Positions 1 to 10,342 of a DNA stretch of 64,000 nt are shown here, piece after piece. Position numbers and translations under genes: made by a program. Numbering within the stretch: the stretch's first letter is position 1; every line of letters begins with the position of its first letter. The notes under the pieces are model-generated. The model was not told the origin of the DNA. It searched no databases and saw only the letters and a program-made list of their open reading frames with translations. Source of the stretch: Cherax quadricarinatus (lineage: Eukaryota > Arthropoda > Malacostraca > Decapoda > Parastacidae); assembly GCF_038502225.1 (NCBI RefSeq), contig NC_091382.1, positions 14,630,464 to 14,694,463 of the forward strand, written 5' to 3'.

Positions 1-32
1 TTCTAAGAAGTCGTATGATTCTAAATTTCCAG

Positions 33-656
33 TCAAGAAATTCCAATCAATATGACTAGAATTACTACATTATCGTGCCTTGTTGCCTTAACAATTTCCT
101 CCCATAGTAGTCTCCCTTGGTCCCTATCTAAGTTTGGGGGACGGTATATCACTCCTAAAATCAGTTTTTCATGCCCCTCTGAAAATTGTATCCAAACACA
201 CTCTGTATGTGTTACTTCAGACTTAATACCAATTTTTATGCAACAGTTCAATAGATCTCGGACATACAATGCCACCCCACCCCCCTTCCCGATACTTCTA
301 TCTACTTGGAACAATTTAAAACCCTGAATATGACATTCCGCAGGCATGTCTCGACTGTTTGAATTAAACCACGTCTCAGTTAAGGCAAATACATCAATGT
401 TTCCTGCACTAGCAACTAATCTCAACTCGTCCATCTTTTTCCTAGCACTACGGCAATTAGCATAATAAACATTGAAAGACTCTCCTTTCTCTTTACCCTT
501 CCTGCTCGTTTCTGTTTTTCTACTAAACCTATTACTGTCCTTATCACCCAAAGTCCCTGGCTTTTCAATATCTACCTCATTCTGCTTATTACTAGTTCCC
601 CTAGAATTCGTAATATTACTACACTGGGACTTCACTGTTTTCCTGCCATAACCCAT
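33..656 (-). pseudogene. CR1-like ORF2, N-terminal endonuclease part, frameshifted
   Basis: Encodes the N-terminal part of a LINE ORF2 polyprotein, the apurinic-type (EEP) endonuclease that nicks target DNA. Visible motifs are the first strand NVYYANCRSARKK, the catalytic glutamate region ALTETWF, the GGGVALYVRD stretch and VIYRPPN. The frame closes at about 33 with VVILVILIGIS. In another frame the bases at the left edge read DWNFLTG followed by NLESYDFLE, which is the expected continuation, so a frameshift lies near 43-52 and the usual GDFN-type motif there is lost. The start at 656 (MGYGRKTVK) follows ORF1 closely. The reverse transcriptase would lie to the left of the window. Confidence 0.75.
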
Positions 657-670
657 ACCACTAACTATTC

Positions 671-1507
671 CTAGTTTAAAGTCCTAACTGCTCCCTCCAC
701 TGCAGTTGCCATTGCAACCACCCCAGACCTAGATAAGTGAACCCCATCCCTGGCATACAAGTCATTTCTGCCATAGAAGAGGTCCCAGTTGTCAATGAAT
801 CTTAGTGCATTTTCCTTACAGTATTTGCCCAGCCAGGAATTGACACCAATTGCCCTGGACAACCATTCATTTCCAACTCCTCTCCTTGGCAAAATACCAC
901 ATATGACAGGGTTCCCACCCTTACTCCTAATTATTTCTATTGCTGACCTATACCTGCTAATCAGGTCTTCACTCCTACGTCTGCCAACATCGTTGCCTCC
1001 AGCACTGAGACAGATAATAGGATTGCTCCCATTACCTCTCATGATGTCATCCAGAAGGCTAACAATATCCTCCATCACAGCCCCAGGAAAGCAAACTCTC
1101 TGTCTCCTACTCCTGTCCTTCAAGCAGAACGCCCTATCCATATACCTAACTTGGCTATCCCCAACAACAACAATATTCTTACCTTCCTTGATATCTTTCG
1201 TCGTGATGTTCCCAGTAGTCGACTCACATTCGTCGGGTAGCACTGAGAATGTATTAGATGTTTCCACAACAGTTTCCACGGCAGTCTCTTTCTTCTTCAT
1301 CGTTTCTACCTTTCCATTCGTCTTCTTGTTCGTCAACTTCGTTCCCTGCTGTCCAGCCACTGACCAGTTTCCCTTCTTGACCTGAGGACTCAAAACAGGA
1401 GGACTACTACGAATCTTCTTGTTTTCCTCGGTCAGTCGCCGAATCTCCATGTTTGCCATCCTCAATTCTTCCTTAAGCTGTTGGTAAAGTTGCTCGATGG
1501 AGGGCAT
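671..1507 (-). CDS. CR1-like ORF1: coiled coil plus SGNH/esterase domain (278 aa)
   Basis: ORF1 protein of the CR1-like LINE, uninterrupted. Residues about 1-35 form a charged heptad-like helix (QLYQQLKEELRMANMEIRRL), a likely coiled coil for self-association. A polar linker follows. The C-terminal half is an SGNH/GDSL-type hydrolase fold: block I VVVGDSQVRYMD with the nucleophile serine, a GND-type block SAGGNDVGRR, and the catalytic block DGVHLSRSG with Asp and His. CR1-group LINEs are known to carry such an esterase domain in ORF1; its role in retrotransposition is not settled. All three catalytic blocks look intact. It is an element protein, not a host esterase. Confidence 0.8.
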   Translation of the reverse strand: MPSIEQLYQQLKEELRMANMEIRRLTEENKKIRSSPPVLSPQVKKGNWSVAGQQGTKLTNKKTNGKVETMKKKETAVETVVETSNTFSVLPDECESTTGNITTKDIKEGKNIVVVGDSQVRYMDRAFCLKDRSRRQRVCFPGAVMEDIVSLLDDIMRGNGSNPIICLSAGGNDVGRRRSEDLISRYRSAIEIIRSKGGNPVICGILPRRGVGNEWLSRAIGVNSWLGKYCKENALRFIDNWDLFYGRNDLYARDGVHLSRSGVVAMATAVEGAVRTLN

Positions 1508-1548
1508 CTTGCTTCAATTCGTAGAGAGCGCGCAAACAGGTCTTCACA

Positions 1549-1592
1549 GAGCTAAGTACACGTCACCACTGAGCTACGTACACGTCACCACT
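1549..1592. repeat. 22-bp direct repeat, two copies, at the CR1-like 5' end
   Basis: Two tandem 22-bp units, GAGCTAAGTACACGTCACC followed by ACT at 1549-1570 and the same with one change (AAG to ACG) at 1571-1592. They form the extreme 5' leader of the minus-strand CR1-like LINE. Repeated 5' units are common in LINE promoters, but no promoter function can be shown here. Confidence 0.8.
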
Positions 1593-1622
1593 GCATAGTT
1601 CCTTTATACAAAGGAACTATGC
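1593..1622. repeat. 13-bp inverted repeat at the LINE-LINE junction
   Basis: The arm GCATAGTTCCTTT (1593-1605) and its exact reverse complement AAAGGAACTATGC (1610-1622) are separated by four bases. The right arm matches the RTE element (compare about 43,418-43,432). The left arm does not match the RTE copy there, so the palindrome formed at the CR1-like insertion junction. Confidence 0.75.
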
Positions 1623-2388
1623 ATTCACTCTGCCAATCCCTAGGTACATTACCCTCTTCCATACATTAATTAAATAAAATCATTAACTTCTGTAAAACTA
1701 TATCCCCACCTTCTTTTATCATTTCTATCTTCATCCTATCAGTCTCAGCTGCTTTATCTCCTTTTATTCTGCCTACTGCCTCACGAACTTTCCCAACACT
1801 CACAATTGGTTCTTCCTCACTCCTACAAGATGCTATTCCTCCTTGCCTTATACACAAAATCACAGCTTCTCTATCTTCATCAATATTTACCAATTACTCA
1901 AAATATTCCCTCCATCTTTCCGATACCTCTAACTCTCCATTTAATAACTCTTCTCTCCTATTTTTAACTATCAAATCCATTCGTTCTCTAGGCTTTCTCA
2001 GCTTATTAATCTCACTCCAAAACTTTATCTTATTTTCAACAAAATTTGTTGATAAAATCTCACCCACTCTTATTTGCTCTCTTTACACTTCATGACTCCT
2101 TTCCTTTTCATGTACTTTCCATGTACTCCTCCTTCCTTCCATCACTTCTACTTAGTAAAACCCTCTCATATGCTAACTTTTTCTCTCTTACTGCTCTCTT
2201 TTCATGATAATTCCACCAATCTCTCTTCTTCCCTCCCACACCCACTTTCCTGTAACCACAAACTTCTGCTGAACACTCTAACACTATATTTTTAAACTTA
2301 TCCCATACATCTTCCCCATTGGTTATACTCTCACTAGACCTTCTATCTTACAATAGTTGTTTATATCTTTCCCTAACTGCCTCGTCCT

Positions 2389-2689
2389 TTATAATAATAA
2401 TAAAAATATCTTCATTTTACTTCAAGTACATATACATGGTATACAGACCTAGCTGACATACTTCTATATAGAAAGCCCCTTATTATGCTCAGCATTTCGG
2501 GCAAATTAGGTCAGTGTCCCAGGATGCGACCCACACCAGTCGACTAACACCCAGGTACCCATTTTACTGATGGGGAACATAGACAACAGGTGGAAAGAAA
2601 CACGCCCAATGTTTCTTCTCTGGCTGGGAATCGAACCGAGTCACTCACCGTGTGAAGCGAGAGCGTTAACCACTAGGCCATTAGAGCCA
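2389..2689 (-). mobile_element. tRNA-derived SINE
   Basis: About 300 bp on the minus strand. The 5' head is tRNA-like, with a perfect box A (TGGCCTAGTGG, 2670-2680) and box B (GGTTCGATTCC, 2627-2637). A non-tRNA body follows, and the 3' end is a short ATT-type tail (about 2391-2403). It lies inside the degenerate RTE LINE: aligned against the intact RTE copy, the SINE replaces or interrupts sequence near 44,215-44,260. The body resembles SINE-like repeats I recall from decapod crustaceans; that is memory, not a search. No clear target duplication is visible. Confidence 0.8.
2627..2680 (-). promoter_or_regulatory. Internal RNA polymerase III promoter (box A and box B) of the SINE
   Basis: Box A on the minus strand is TGGCCTAGTGG (2670-2680), fitting TRGYNNARNGG. 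Box B is GGTTCGATTCC (2627-2637), fitting the GGTTCGANNCC consensus. The spacing of about 32 bases is tRNA-like, and the sequence between reads like a tRNA anticodon arm. The rest does not fold as a complete tRNA gene, so this is a SINE head. Confidence 0.8.
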
Positions 2690-3799
2690 CCTTCACCATG
2701 TATTCCATCTGCCTTTTACTCTCACTGTAATTACAACTAAAAAGGGATCTGATTTATCTGTGGCCCCCTCTATAGACATGTACATCCTGAAGTCTACCCA
2801 ATACGTAGTCCAACAAACTATTGTCATTGCATCTTTTATCATATCTTTGTGCTTATTAATCCTCTTTTTCTTAAAATATGTATTACCTATAACCAAACTC
2901 CTTTCTAACCAAAGTTCAATCAAAGGCTCCTCATTTTGTTTACACCTGGCATCACAAACGTACCTACCACACCCATTCTAATCGTTTCTCCTACTTTAGC
3001 ATTTAGGTCCTCTACCACAATTACTCTCTCACTTGATTCAAAAGTTTCCACACACTCTCGTAACATTTCTCCTCTCCTCTACACTCCTCTCTTCTCCAGA
3101 TGCATACACACTTGTTATGACCCACTCTTCGCTTATTTTAATCCCCATAATCCTTGAATTTATACATTATATTCCCTCTTTTCATAACTGAGCCTTCAAC
3201 ATTATTGCTAACCCTTCCTTAACTCTAATTCTCTTAAATACTCCTGACTTAATTCCATTTACTCCTCCCCACTGAAACTCCCCTATCCCCTTCAGCTTTA
3301 TTTCGCTTAGAGCCAGGACATCCAGCATCTTATCATTCATAACGTTAGCAATCATTTCTTCTTATTATATGCACTACATCCAAGGATACTCAAGCATTTC
3401 AGCTTTATAAAGTTTTCCTTCTTCTCGTTTTTAGTATTTTCTCAAGGAGAAGTTCCTGGTATTTTAGTCGCCTCATACGACACGCATAGCTTTCGGAGGA
3501 AAGATTCTATTCCACTTCCTCATGGAGAGCAGAGGAAATAAAGAAGAATAAGAACTATTAAGAAGAAAGAAGAAAATCCTCGATATGTGTATGCATATAT
3601 GCATGTGCATGCCTGTGTAGTGTGGCCTAAGTGTAAGTATAAGTAGCAAGATATACCTGTTATCCTGCACGTTTATGAGACAGAAAAAAGGACACCAGCA
3701 ATCCGACCCTCCTGTAAAACAGTTACAGGTTTGTTTCACACTCATTTGGCAGGACGGTAGTACCTCCCTGGAGGGTTGCTGTCTACCATCCTACTACCT

Positions 3800-4071
3800 G
3801 TTAGAATATATTAAGAATGTATTAATTAACAAAAATAATAATATTTCTTTCTTTATTAGCTTTCAGTTGTGAGTTTCCTCATGTTAGTTATGTGTTGCTG
3901 TTAAAAGAAATTAGAGTTATTCTCCCTTCTTTACAGGTAATGCATCTCATTACCAGGCAAGGTGTAACACCTATAAGTTCAGCTCTTTCCTTTCAATATA
4001 ATAACAATCTTGAATTATACTGTAATATAAACCTCGGTTTACATTACAGTTTACATTTCCAGCTGATCAAG
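3800..4071 (+). other. Upstream region of the esterase exon (possible 5' UTR and promoter)
   Basis: Non-repetitive sequence between the RTE remnant and the esterase ATG, with no recognisable element. TATA-like strings occur at about 3,970-3,977 (CCTATAAG) and 3,994-4,003 (CAATATAATA). A pyrimidine-rich run ending TTTACATTTCCAG at 4,062 looks like a 3' splice site, so the ATG exon may begin at 4,063 and a 5' UTR exon may lie upstream. An in-frame ATG at 3,892 exists but would bury the signal peptide, so I do not use it. Confidence 0.4.
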
Positions 4072-4275
4072 ATGAGGTATGCAGTGATAGCAGCAATGGT
4101 AGTGATGGCAGCCACGGGAGCAGCCACAGATAGTGAAGCGGGAGAGAGGCCAGTGGTTGCCACACAGGATGGAAGGATCGCTGGTTTCAAGGAGTTCTCC
4201 ACTGAAGGAAAACCATTTTACTCCTTCCAATCTATTCCATTTGCTAAGCCACCTATAGGAGATCTACGACTCAGG
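4072..4275 (+). CDS. Carboxylesterase-family protein, first coding exon (68 codons)
   Basis: The only host-gene exon I can support. From the ATG at 4,072 it encodes a signal peptide (MRYAVIAAMVVMAATGA, hydrophobic core, small residues before cleavage), then GRIAGF, FYSFQSIPFAKPPIGDLRLR. That is the conserved N-terminal segment of the type-B carboxylesterase/cholinesterase alpha/beta-hydrolase family, where the motif is usually IPYAxPPxGxLRF. The exon ends in phase 0 at 4,275 and is followed by GTAAG, a good splice donor. Enzymes of this family hydrolyse esters and are often secreted; some relatives are catalytically dead adhesion proteins. The catalytic Ser, Glu/Asp and His would be in later exons, none of which I find downstream. 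It could be a live gene with a very long intron or a stranded fragment. Confidence 0.7.
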
Positions 4276-4280
4276 GTAAG
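4276..4280 (+). other. Splice donor of the esterase exon
   Basis: TCAGG|GTAAGAAG: the GT at 4276-4277 follows the last full codon (Arg) of the conserved LRLR segment. Coding similarity to carboxylesterases stops exactly here, and the satellite begins about 35 bases later. Confidence 0.65.
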
Positions 4281-4309
4281 AAGAAAATATTGTTGCTGTA
4301 TATTAATGG

Positions 4310-7300
4310 AGGCTGGTCCAACTACTAACCTATAGAACACATGTGTCCCACCATCACTGAACCCACAACTGGTCCATTGACCACATACGTCCCACCAACA
4401 CTGTTCCAACAAGAGATCAATACACCACATGTGTCCCACCAACACTGGACCAACTACAGACCCATAGACCCCATATGTCCCACAAACACTTATCTAACTG
4501 CTGGCCCATAGATCACATGTGTCCTTCCAACACTGGACCAACTACTGGCCCAGTGACCACGTGTGTCATTCCATTGCTGGACCAACTACTGATCCATAGA
4601 CCACATGTGTCTCACCACAACTGGTCCAACTATTGATCTATAGGCCACATGTGCCCCAACAAGACTGTCCCTAAGGTCACTTGTGTCCCACGTGAATTGG
4701 TCCAACTACTGGCTCATGGGACATGTGACTCAACAACACTGATCCATCTATTGGATCAAGTGACACTAGGGTCCGAACACCACTAGTTCAATTATTGACC
4801 CATGGGCTACGTGTGGCCACCAGCACATGGCTCAATTACCTACCCACCGACAATTGACATATCAAAAGTGGTCCAACTTCTGGCCTATGAACAACGTGTG
4901 AACCAATTCGAATTACTGATACTTGGGCCATATATGACTCTCCAGTACTGGTTAAACTTCTGGGTTACTGACAAGTGGCTGAGCAACACTGGTTAAACTA
5001 CTGGCCTACTGATGTATGACCCACCAACACTGGTTTAACTACTGACCTACTGATATGTTGCACACCAACACTGGTTCAACTACTGGCCTACTGATATATG
5101 ACCCACAAACACTGGTTCAACTACTGGCCTACTGATATGTGGCCCACCACCACTGGTTCAACTATTGTTATACTGATATGAACCAACCACAACTGGTTCA
5201 ACTACTGGCCTACTGATATGAACCCACCACTACTGATTCAACTACTGGCATACTGATATGTGACCCACCAACACTGGTTCAACTTCTGGCCTTCTGATAC
5301 GTGGCCAACCAACACTGGTTCAACTTCTGACCTCTGAAATGTGGCCCACCACCACTGGTTTAACTTCTGATCTACTGATATGTGGCCCACCAACACTGGT
5401 TCATCTAAAGACCTACTGATATGAAACCATCACCGCTTGTTCAACTACTGGCCTACTGACATGTGGCGCACCACCACTGGTTTAACTACTGGCCTATTGA
5501 TATGTGGCCCACTCCCACTGGTTCAACTACTGGTCTACTTATATGTGGCCCACAACCACTGGTTCAACTACTGGGCTACTGATAAGTGGCCCACCAACAC
5601 TGGTTCAACTACTGGCCTTCTGATATGTGGCCCACAACCATTGATTCAACTATTGACCTACTGATATGTGGCCAACCAACACTGGTTCAACTACCGACCT
5701 ACTGATATGTGGCCCACTACCACTGGTTCAACTTCTGGCCTTCTGATACATGGCCCACCAACACTGGTTCAACTTCTGACCTCTGAAATGTGGCCCACCA
5801 CCACTGGTTTAACTTCTGATCTACTGATATGTGGCCCACCAACACTGGTTCATCTAAAGACCTACTGATATGAAACCATCACCGCTTGTTCAACTACTGG
5901 CCTGCTGACATGTGGCGCACCACCACTGGTTTAACTACTGGCCTACTGATATGTGGCCCACCCCCACTGGTTCAACTACTGGGCTACTGATATGTGGCCC
6001 ACAACCAATGGTTCAACTACTGGGCTACTGATAAGTGGCCCACCAACACTGGTTCAACTACTGGCCTACTGATATGCGGCCAACCAACACTGATTCAACT
6101 ACTGGCCTACTGATATGTGGCCCACTACCACTGGTTTAACTACTGGCCTTCTGATACTTGGCCCACAACCACTGATTCATCTACTGGGCTACTGATACGT
6201 GGCCCACCACCACTGGTTTAACTACTGGCCTTCTCATACATGGCCCACAACCTCTGATTCAACTACTGGGCTACTGATACGTGGATCACAGTCATTGGTT
6301 CAACTAATGACCTACTGATATGTGGCCCACCAACACTGGTATAACTACTCATCTACTGATGTGTGGCCAACCAACACTGGTTCAACTACTGACCGACTGA
6401 TATGTGGCCCACAAACACTGGTTCAACTACTGGCATACTGATATGTGGCTCACCAACATTGGTTTAACTACTGGCCTTCTGATGCGAGGCCCACCAACAC
6501 TGGTTAACTACTGACCAACTGATATGTGGCACACCACCACTGGTTCAACTACTGACCTTCTGATACGTGGCCCACAACCACTGATTCAGCTACTGACCTA
6601 CTGATATGTGGCCCACCAACACTGTTATAACTACTGACCTACTAATATGTGGCCAATCAACACTGGTTCAGCTACTCACCGATTGATATGTGGCCCAGCA
6701 ACACTGTTATAACTACTGACCTACTAATGTGTGGCCAACCAACACTGGTTCAACTACTGACCGACTGATATGTGGCCCACAAACACTGTTATAACTACTG
6801 ACCTACTAATATGTGGCCAACCAACACTGGTTTAACTACTGACCTACTGATATGTGGCCCACCAACACTGTCATAACTACTGACCTACTAATATGTGGCC
6901 AACCAACACTGGTTCAACTACTGACCTACTGATATGTGGCCCACAAACAATGTTATAACTATTGACCTACTAATATGTGGTCCACTAACACTGGTTCAAC
7001 TACTGACCTACTGATATGTGGCCCACTACCACTGTTTCAACTACTGGCCTACTGATATGTGGCCCACCACCACTGGTTCAACTACTGACCATCTGATATA
7101 TGGCCCACAAACACTAGTTTAACTTCTGATCTACAGATATGTGGACCACCACCACTGGTTCAACTACTGACCTACTGATGTGGCCCACCAACACTGGTTC
7201 AACTTCTCACCTCTGATATGTGGCCCACTGCAATTGGTTAAACTACTGACATACTGATATGTGGCCCACCACCACTGGTTCAACTAATGACCTACTGATA

Positions 7301-8062
7301 TGTGGCCCACCACCACTTGTTCAACAACTGGCATTTCGATACGAGGCCCACCACCACTGGTTCAACTACTGGCCTTCTGATACGTGGCCCACCAACACTG
7401 GTTCAACTACTGGCCTTCTGATACGTGGCCCACCACCACTGGTTCAACTACTTGCCTACTGATATGAGCCCACCACAACTGGTTCAACTACTGGCCTACT
7501 GATATGTGACCCACCAACACTGGTTCAACTTTTGGCTTACTGACATGTGGCCCAGTAACACTGGTTCATCTACTGGCCTACTGATATTTGGCCCACGACC
7601 ACTGGTTCAACTACGGGCCTTCTGATACGTGGCCCACCACCACTGATTTAACTACTGGCCTTCTGATACGTGGCCCACCACCACCACTGGTTCAACTACT
7701 GACCTACTCATATGTGACCCACCAACACTTGTTCAACTACTGACCTACTGATATGTGGCCCACTAACACTGGTGCAACTACTGACCTACTGATATGTGGC
7801 CCACCAACACTGGTTCAAGTACTGGCTTACAGCTATGTGGCCTCACCACTGTTTCAACTACTGCCCTACTGATATGCGGCCCACCACCACCACTGGCTCA
7901 ACTACTGGCCTACTTATATGTAACCAGCCAACAATGGTTGAACTACTGGCCTACTGATATATGACCAACCACCACTGGTTCAACTACTGGCCTACTCATA
8001 TGTGGCCCACCATCACTGGTTCAACTACTGGCTAACTGGTATGTTTCCCACGAACACTTTCT
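4310..8062 (+). repeat. Minisatellite A, 41-bp unit, about 90 copies
   Basis: Tandem array of a 41-bp unit containing GGTTCAACTACTGGCCTACT and then TGTGGCCCACCAACACT. The first 700 bases and the last units are much more diverged than the centre, the usual pattern of edge decay and central homogenisation. A block at 5,276-5,580 recurs at about 5,708-6,010, including rare variants (TCATCTAAAGACC, ATGAAACCATCACC), showing multi-unit duplication of about 430 bp. It lies immediately after the esterase splice donor. Open frames inside it (for example 5437-5664 and 7259-7462) are by-products of the repeat. Confidence 0.95.
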
Positions 8063-8089
8063 TTTTACCTCTGTATGTTAGAAGTGATC

Positions 8090-8745
8090 AAGCATCCAGG
8101 ACCGAAACGTTTTCTAATAATTATGTCATAGTGTTTGCTTACCTGTCTTTCTAAGCCCACACATCAGTCATATCCTCCCTAATTCTATGCCTTTCTAGAA
8201 ACTGCAGATTCAGGGCCCTCAGTCTGTCCTCGTAGGAAGGATTTCTGATACTTGGGATCATCTTTCCCATAATCCTTTGAACGTTTTCAAGTGGATTTAT
8301 ATCCGTTCTGTTATACAGCGACCATAACTGTGTAGAATAATCTAAATGAGACCTAACCAATGATATATAGAGCTGAAGAATAACTTGCGGACTCCTGTTA
8401 GTTATACTTCTTGATATGAAGCCAAGAATTTAATTAGCTTTATTTCAAATACTTGCACAATGTTTTCTTGGCTTTAGATTACTGCTAGCCAGAACTCCAA
8501 AACCATTTTTGCAATCAGTGATACTACATTTTTTAGTTTTTAAGTATCATGTTATTTACCTTTCCAATGCTTGTAACTTTGTGTATGTCTATGTTAAGAC
8601 TGCATCCACCACTCCACCGCTACTGTACCAGTTTACTCATCAGAATGAGCTCTACGGCCTGTTTTAGTGTCATCGACAAATTTACTAATGTCGCTATTTA
8701 TTTTCTCATGTATATCGTTTGTTGCAACCCCTGAATGGGTTGCAA
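8090..8745 (-). pseudogene. CR1-like LINE fragment: RT catalytic region to C-terminus, degenerate
   Basis: Minus-strand remnant of a LINE reverse transcriptase. Near 8,640-8,735 it reads NDIHEKINSDISKFVDDTK, the catalytic motif block normally FADD, here FVDD. Several stops and frameshifts follow. The best-preserved part, 8151-8360, encodes VRSHLDYSTQLWSLYNRTD, the NPLENVQRIMGKMIP stretch, and SYEDRLRALNL, the C-terminal RT segment typical of CR1-type LINEs. It is non-functional. It is not part of the 1-1,592 element, which lacks this region and lies elsewhere. Confidence 0.75.
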
Positions 8746-8889
8746 TATATATAATGTATATTATGATTATGAATATAATGTACATTACCTTTTCATATAA
8801 TTTTATACTGCTTATATTTGCGATAATAGCTAAATCGTGAATATATTGCTTTATAATATTATTTGACATAGTTATGTTGTTAGGTAGGA
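8746..8889. other. AT-rich spacer, nothing recognised
   Basis: AT-rich, with short TATA/ATAT runs and no coding signal. It ends at the proposed start of the 5' LTR; the last five bases, TAGGA, would be the target duplication of that element, but its partner is not in the window. Confidence 0.5.
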
Positions 8890-9881
8890 TGTTACATAGT
8901 GCTCAGTTCAAGTCTTGATTGTCTAACTACTGTAATTATCGCTCTTTGCTTGATACTCTGCCGGCTTCTGTTTCAATCTGGTCTAGACTCTCTTGGTGGT
9001 TGGACAGATTGTCTGTCTCATGATTCTTGTTAGTTCTGTAGAACTCTGTTCACAGAACATTGTATAGACTTGGTGATTTTCGACATTGCACTGAGGTTGT
9101 GTGTCACATAGACACTCTAAACAACTCAGGTCCTGAGCTGTAGCTTCTGACCTAATTTGTACTGGTATCTGTGTATAATCACAGTCGGGGATTTTCTTAT
9201 GCTGAACTTAGATTCAGTAGTATGGGAGTTTTGTGACTTTTGTGGAGGATCTGCAGATGGTCCCTACTTAGTGTCGTTATATTATCTCCTTGTTCCTGAT
9301 TGTGTGTCGCAATTGCTTGTTATATTGCTATTGGGCTTAGCATTCTTTTTATTGTTCAAGCAGACTGTTCTGATTGCCAGTTGGTCAAGAATTTAGTTTG
9401 TTGGAGGACTTTGTCAGTCACTTGTTTAAGTTTAGTCAAGTCGTGAGACATAGTGAACTACTTAGAGCACTTACACTCCTACACACAAACTTACTTGTAC
9501 ATATTTGTAATATCTTATTAAATGTTAATGTACCAGACGGTACTTAAGAATTATAAATGTGATATGTGCTTTCAGCACAATAATACTGTAAACGAGAGAA
9601 GTGATATTATTTTAATTACTGTGATTAATTTAATTTAATTTGATATATGCCTAGACAACTTAATGACTAATAAATTTATTAAATTTTATTTTCTCTAGTT
9701 AGTAGCCTACCAGTTGTAATCCTGAAGCACTATTGAATCATACTGAATTCTAATGGATAATTGGACCAGGATACTGACTAATTGTTACGAAAACCCAGTA
9801 ACAGGCTGGATGCTAGAAGGGCAGTCCTTTCTAGTATTCACTGGAGATCTCTAAGCTTTTAGAATCGCGTTTTCTGTAACA
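8890..9881 (+). repeat. 5' LTR of the outer element (992 bp)
   Basis: Proposed from its ends: TGTTACA at 8890-8896 and TGTAACA at 9875-9881 form a 7-bp terminal inverted repeat with TG...CA ends. Two bases later comes a clear primer-binding site. A polyadenylation-type AATAAA lies at 9669-9674 and TATA-like ATTATAAAT near 9,549. Without the partner LTR the left boundary rests on the inverted repeat alone. The 79-codon open frame at 9157-9396 has no recognisable domain. Confidence 0.6.
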
Positions 9882-9883
9882 AA

Positions 9884-9901
9884 TGGGGGCCTGTCCGGGA
9901 T
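9884..9901 (+). promoter_or_regulatory. Primer-binding site of the outer element
   Basis: TGGGGGCCTGTCCGGGAT, two bases after the LTR end. It closely resembles proline-tRNA primer sites of LTR elements and retroviruses, differing at about two positions. Its place directly after a TG...CA LTR supports the assignment; the exact tRNA should be checked against host tRNAs. Confidence 0.7.
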
Positions 9902-10342
9902 GATCTTGATCCAAGGTGTTGGAGAAATTGTCCAGTTTGACATCCTAGTAACTCTATGATCAAACACTTTGAGTACTTTCCTAATCTGAAGACTTTGAGT
10001 TTAGTCTTGTACAACATACCATGGGGATGTATGTACCTGACTAAGTCTCTTGATCCAAGGAGATGGAAATACTGTTTATGAGTTCTAGCTCTAAGACAAC
10101 CAACACTAAAAGTCCTATTAAGAATATAGTTTCCCATAATCACTCTCTCGTAGTACACTTATTTTTGTGATGTATGCCAAAGTGAAACAATTGATACTCT
10201 GACTTTGTCTGAGTTGAGTACATTAAAACTTCAGATGTGTTGGTGAGTAGCCAAATATCTCGGTGTGACGCTTAACAGGAATTACACCGCAGAAACTGTC
10301 AGAGCGTTAATTAAAGATATATTGTTTCCTGCTCATACAGAG
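9902..10342 (+). other. Untranslated leader between primer-binding site and gag
   Basis: About 440 bases with no conserved coding. A minus-strand frame at 9859-10158 overlaps the LTR end and primer site and is not credible as a gene. Reading is open in the gag frame from 10,265, but the first ATG is at 10,343. Confidence 0.5.

Larger units (their letters stand above)
1..1592 (-). mobile_element. CR1-like LINE, 5' part, continues beyond left edge
   Basis: Non-LTR retrotransposon read on the minus strand, with its 5' end near 1,592 and its body running off the window at position 1. It carries ORF1 (671-1507) and the start of ORF2 (33-656), with only about 15 bases between them, as is normal for two-ORF LINEs. 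The esterase-type ORF1 and the endonuclease style (YYANCRSARKKMDELR) point to the CR1 group. The 5' end abuts an older RTE-type LINE remnant at about 1,593-1,606, so this copy probably inserted into that remnant. The 3' half is outside the window. Confidence 0.75.
1606..3799 (-). mobile_element. Degenerate RTE-type LINE with preserved 5' end
   Basis: Diverged relative of the intact element at 41,831-45,426, same minus orientation. 1,606-2,388 corresponds to about 43,408-44,215 (between the endonuclease and RT core) and 2,690-3,799 to about 44,260-45,425 (endonuclease and 5' leader). The leader block, including TTTTAGTCGCCTCATACGAC and the terminal CCTACTACCT, is shared, so the 5' end is complete. 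Only fragments remain open: 1666-1893 (linker between endonuclease and RT) and 2693-2923 (endonuclease part, RSLVIGNTYFKKKRINK). Many stops and indels make it non-coding. The part encoding the RT core is missing to the left, where the CR1-like LINE begins. A SINE interrupts it at 2,389-2,689. Confidence 0.8.

Noticed and set aside
2600..2690. tRNA gene
   Set aside because: Boxes A and B are present but the sequence does not complete a cloverleaf and continues into a SINE body with an ATT-type tail.
3473..3745. 90-codon minus-strand frame
   Set aside because: Lies in the 5' leader of the degenerate RTE LINE, with no domain; the intact copy does not preserve it as a coding frame.
3892..4071. 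Upstream ATG extension of the esterase exon
   Set aside because: It would place about 60 unrelated residues before a good signal peptide; a likely splice acceptor at 4,062 also argues against it.
4310..8062. CRISPR-like array
   Set aside because: Units are contiguous 41-bp minisatellite repeats with no unique spacers, in a eukaryotic context without cas genes; the same holds for 28,541-64,000.
9157..9396. 79-codon frame in the outer LTR
   Set aside because: Hydrophobic but without recognisable domain, and no second LTR is available to test conservation.
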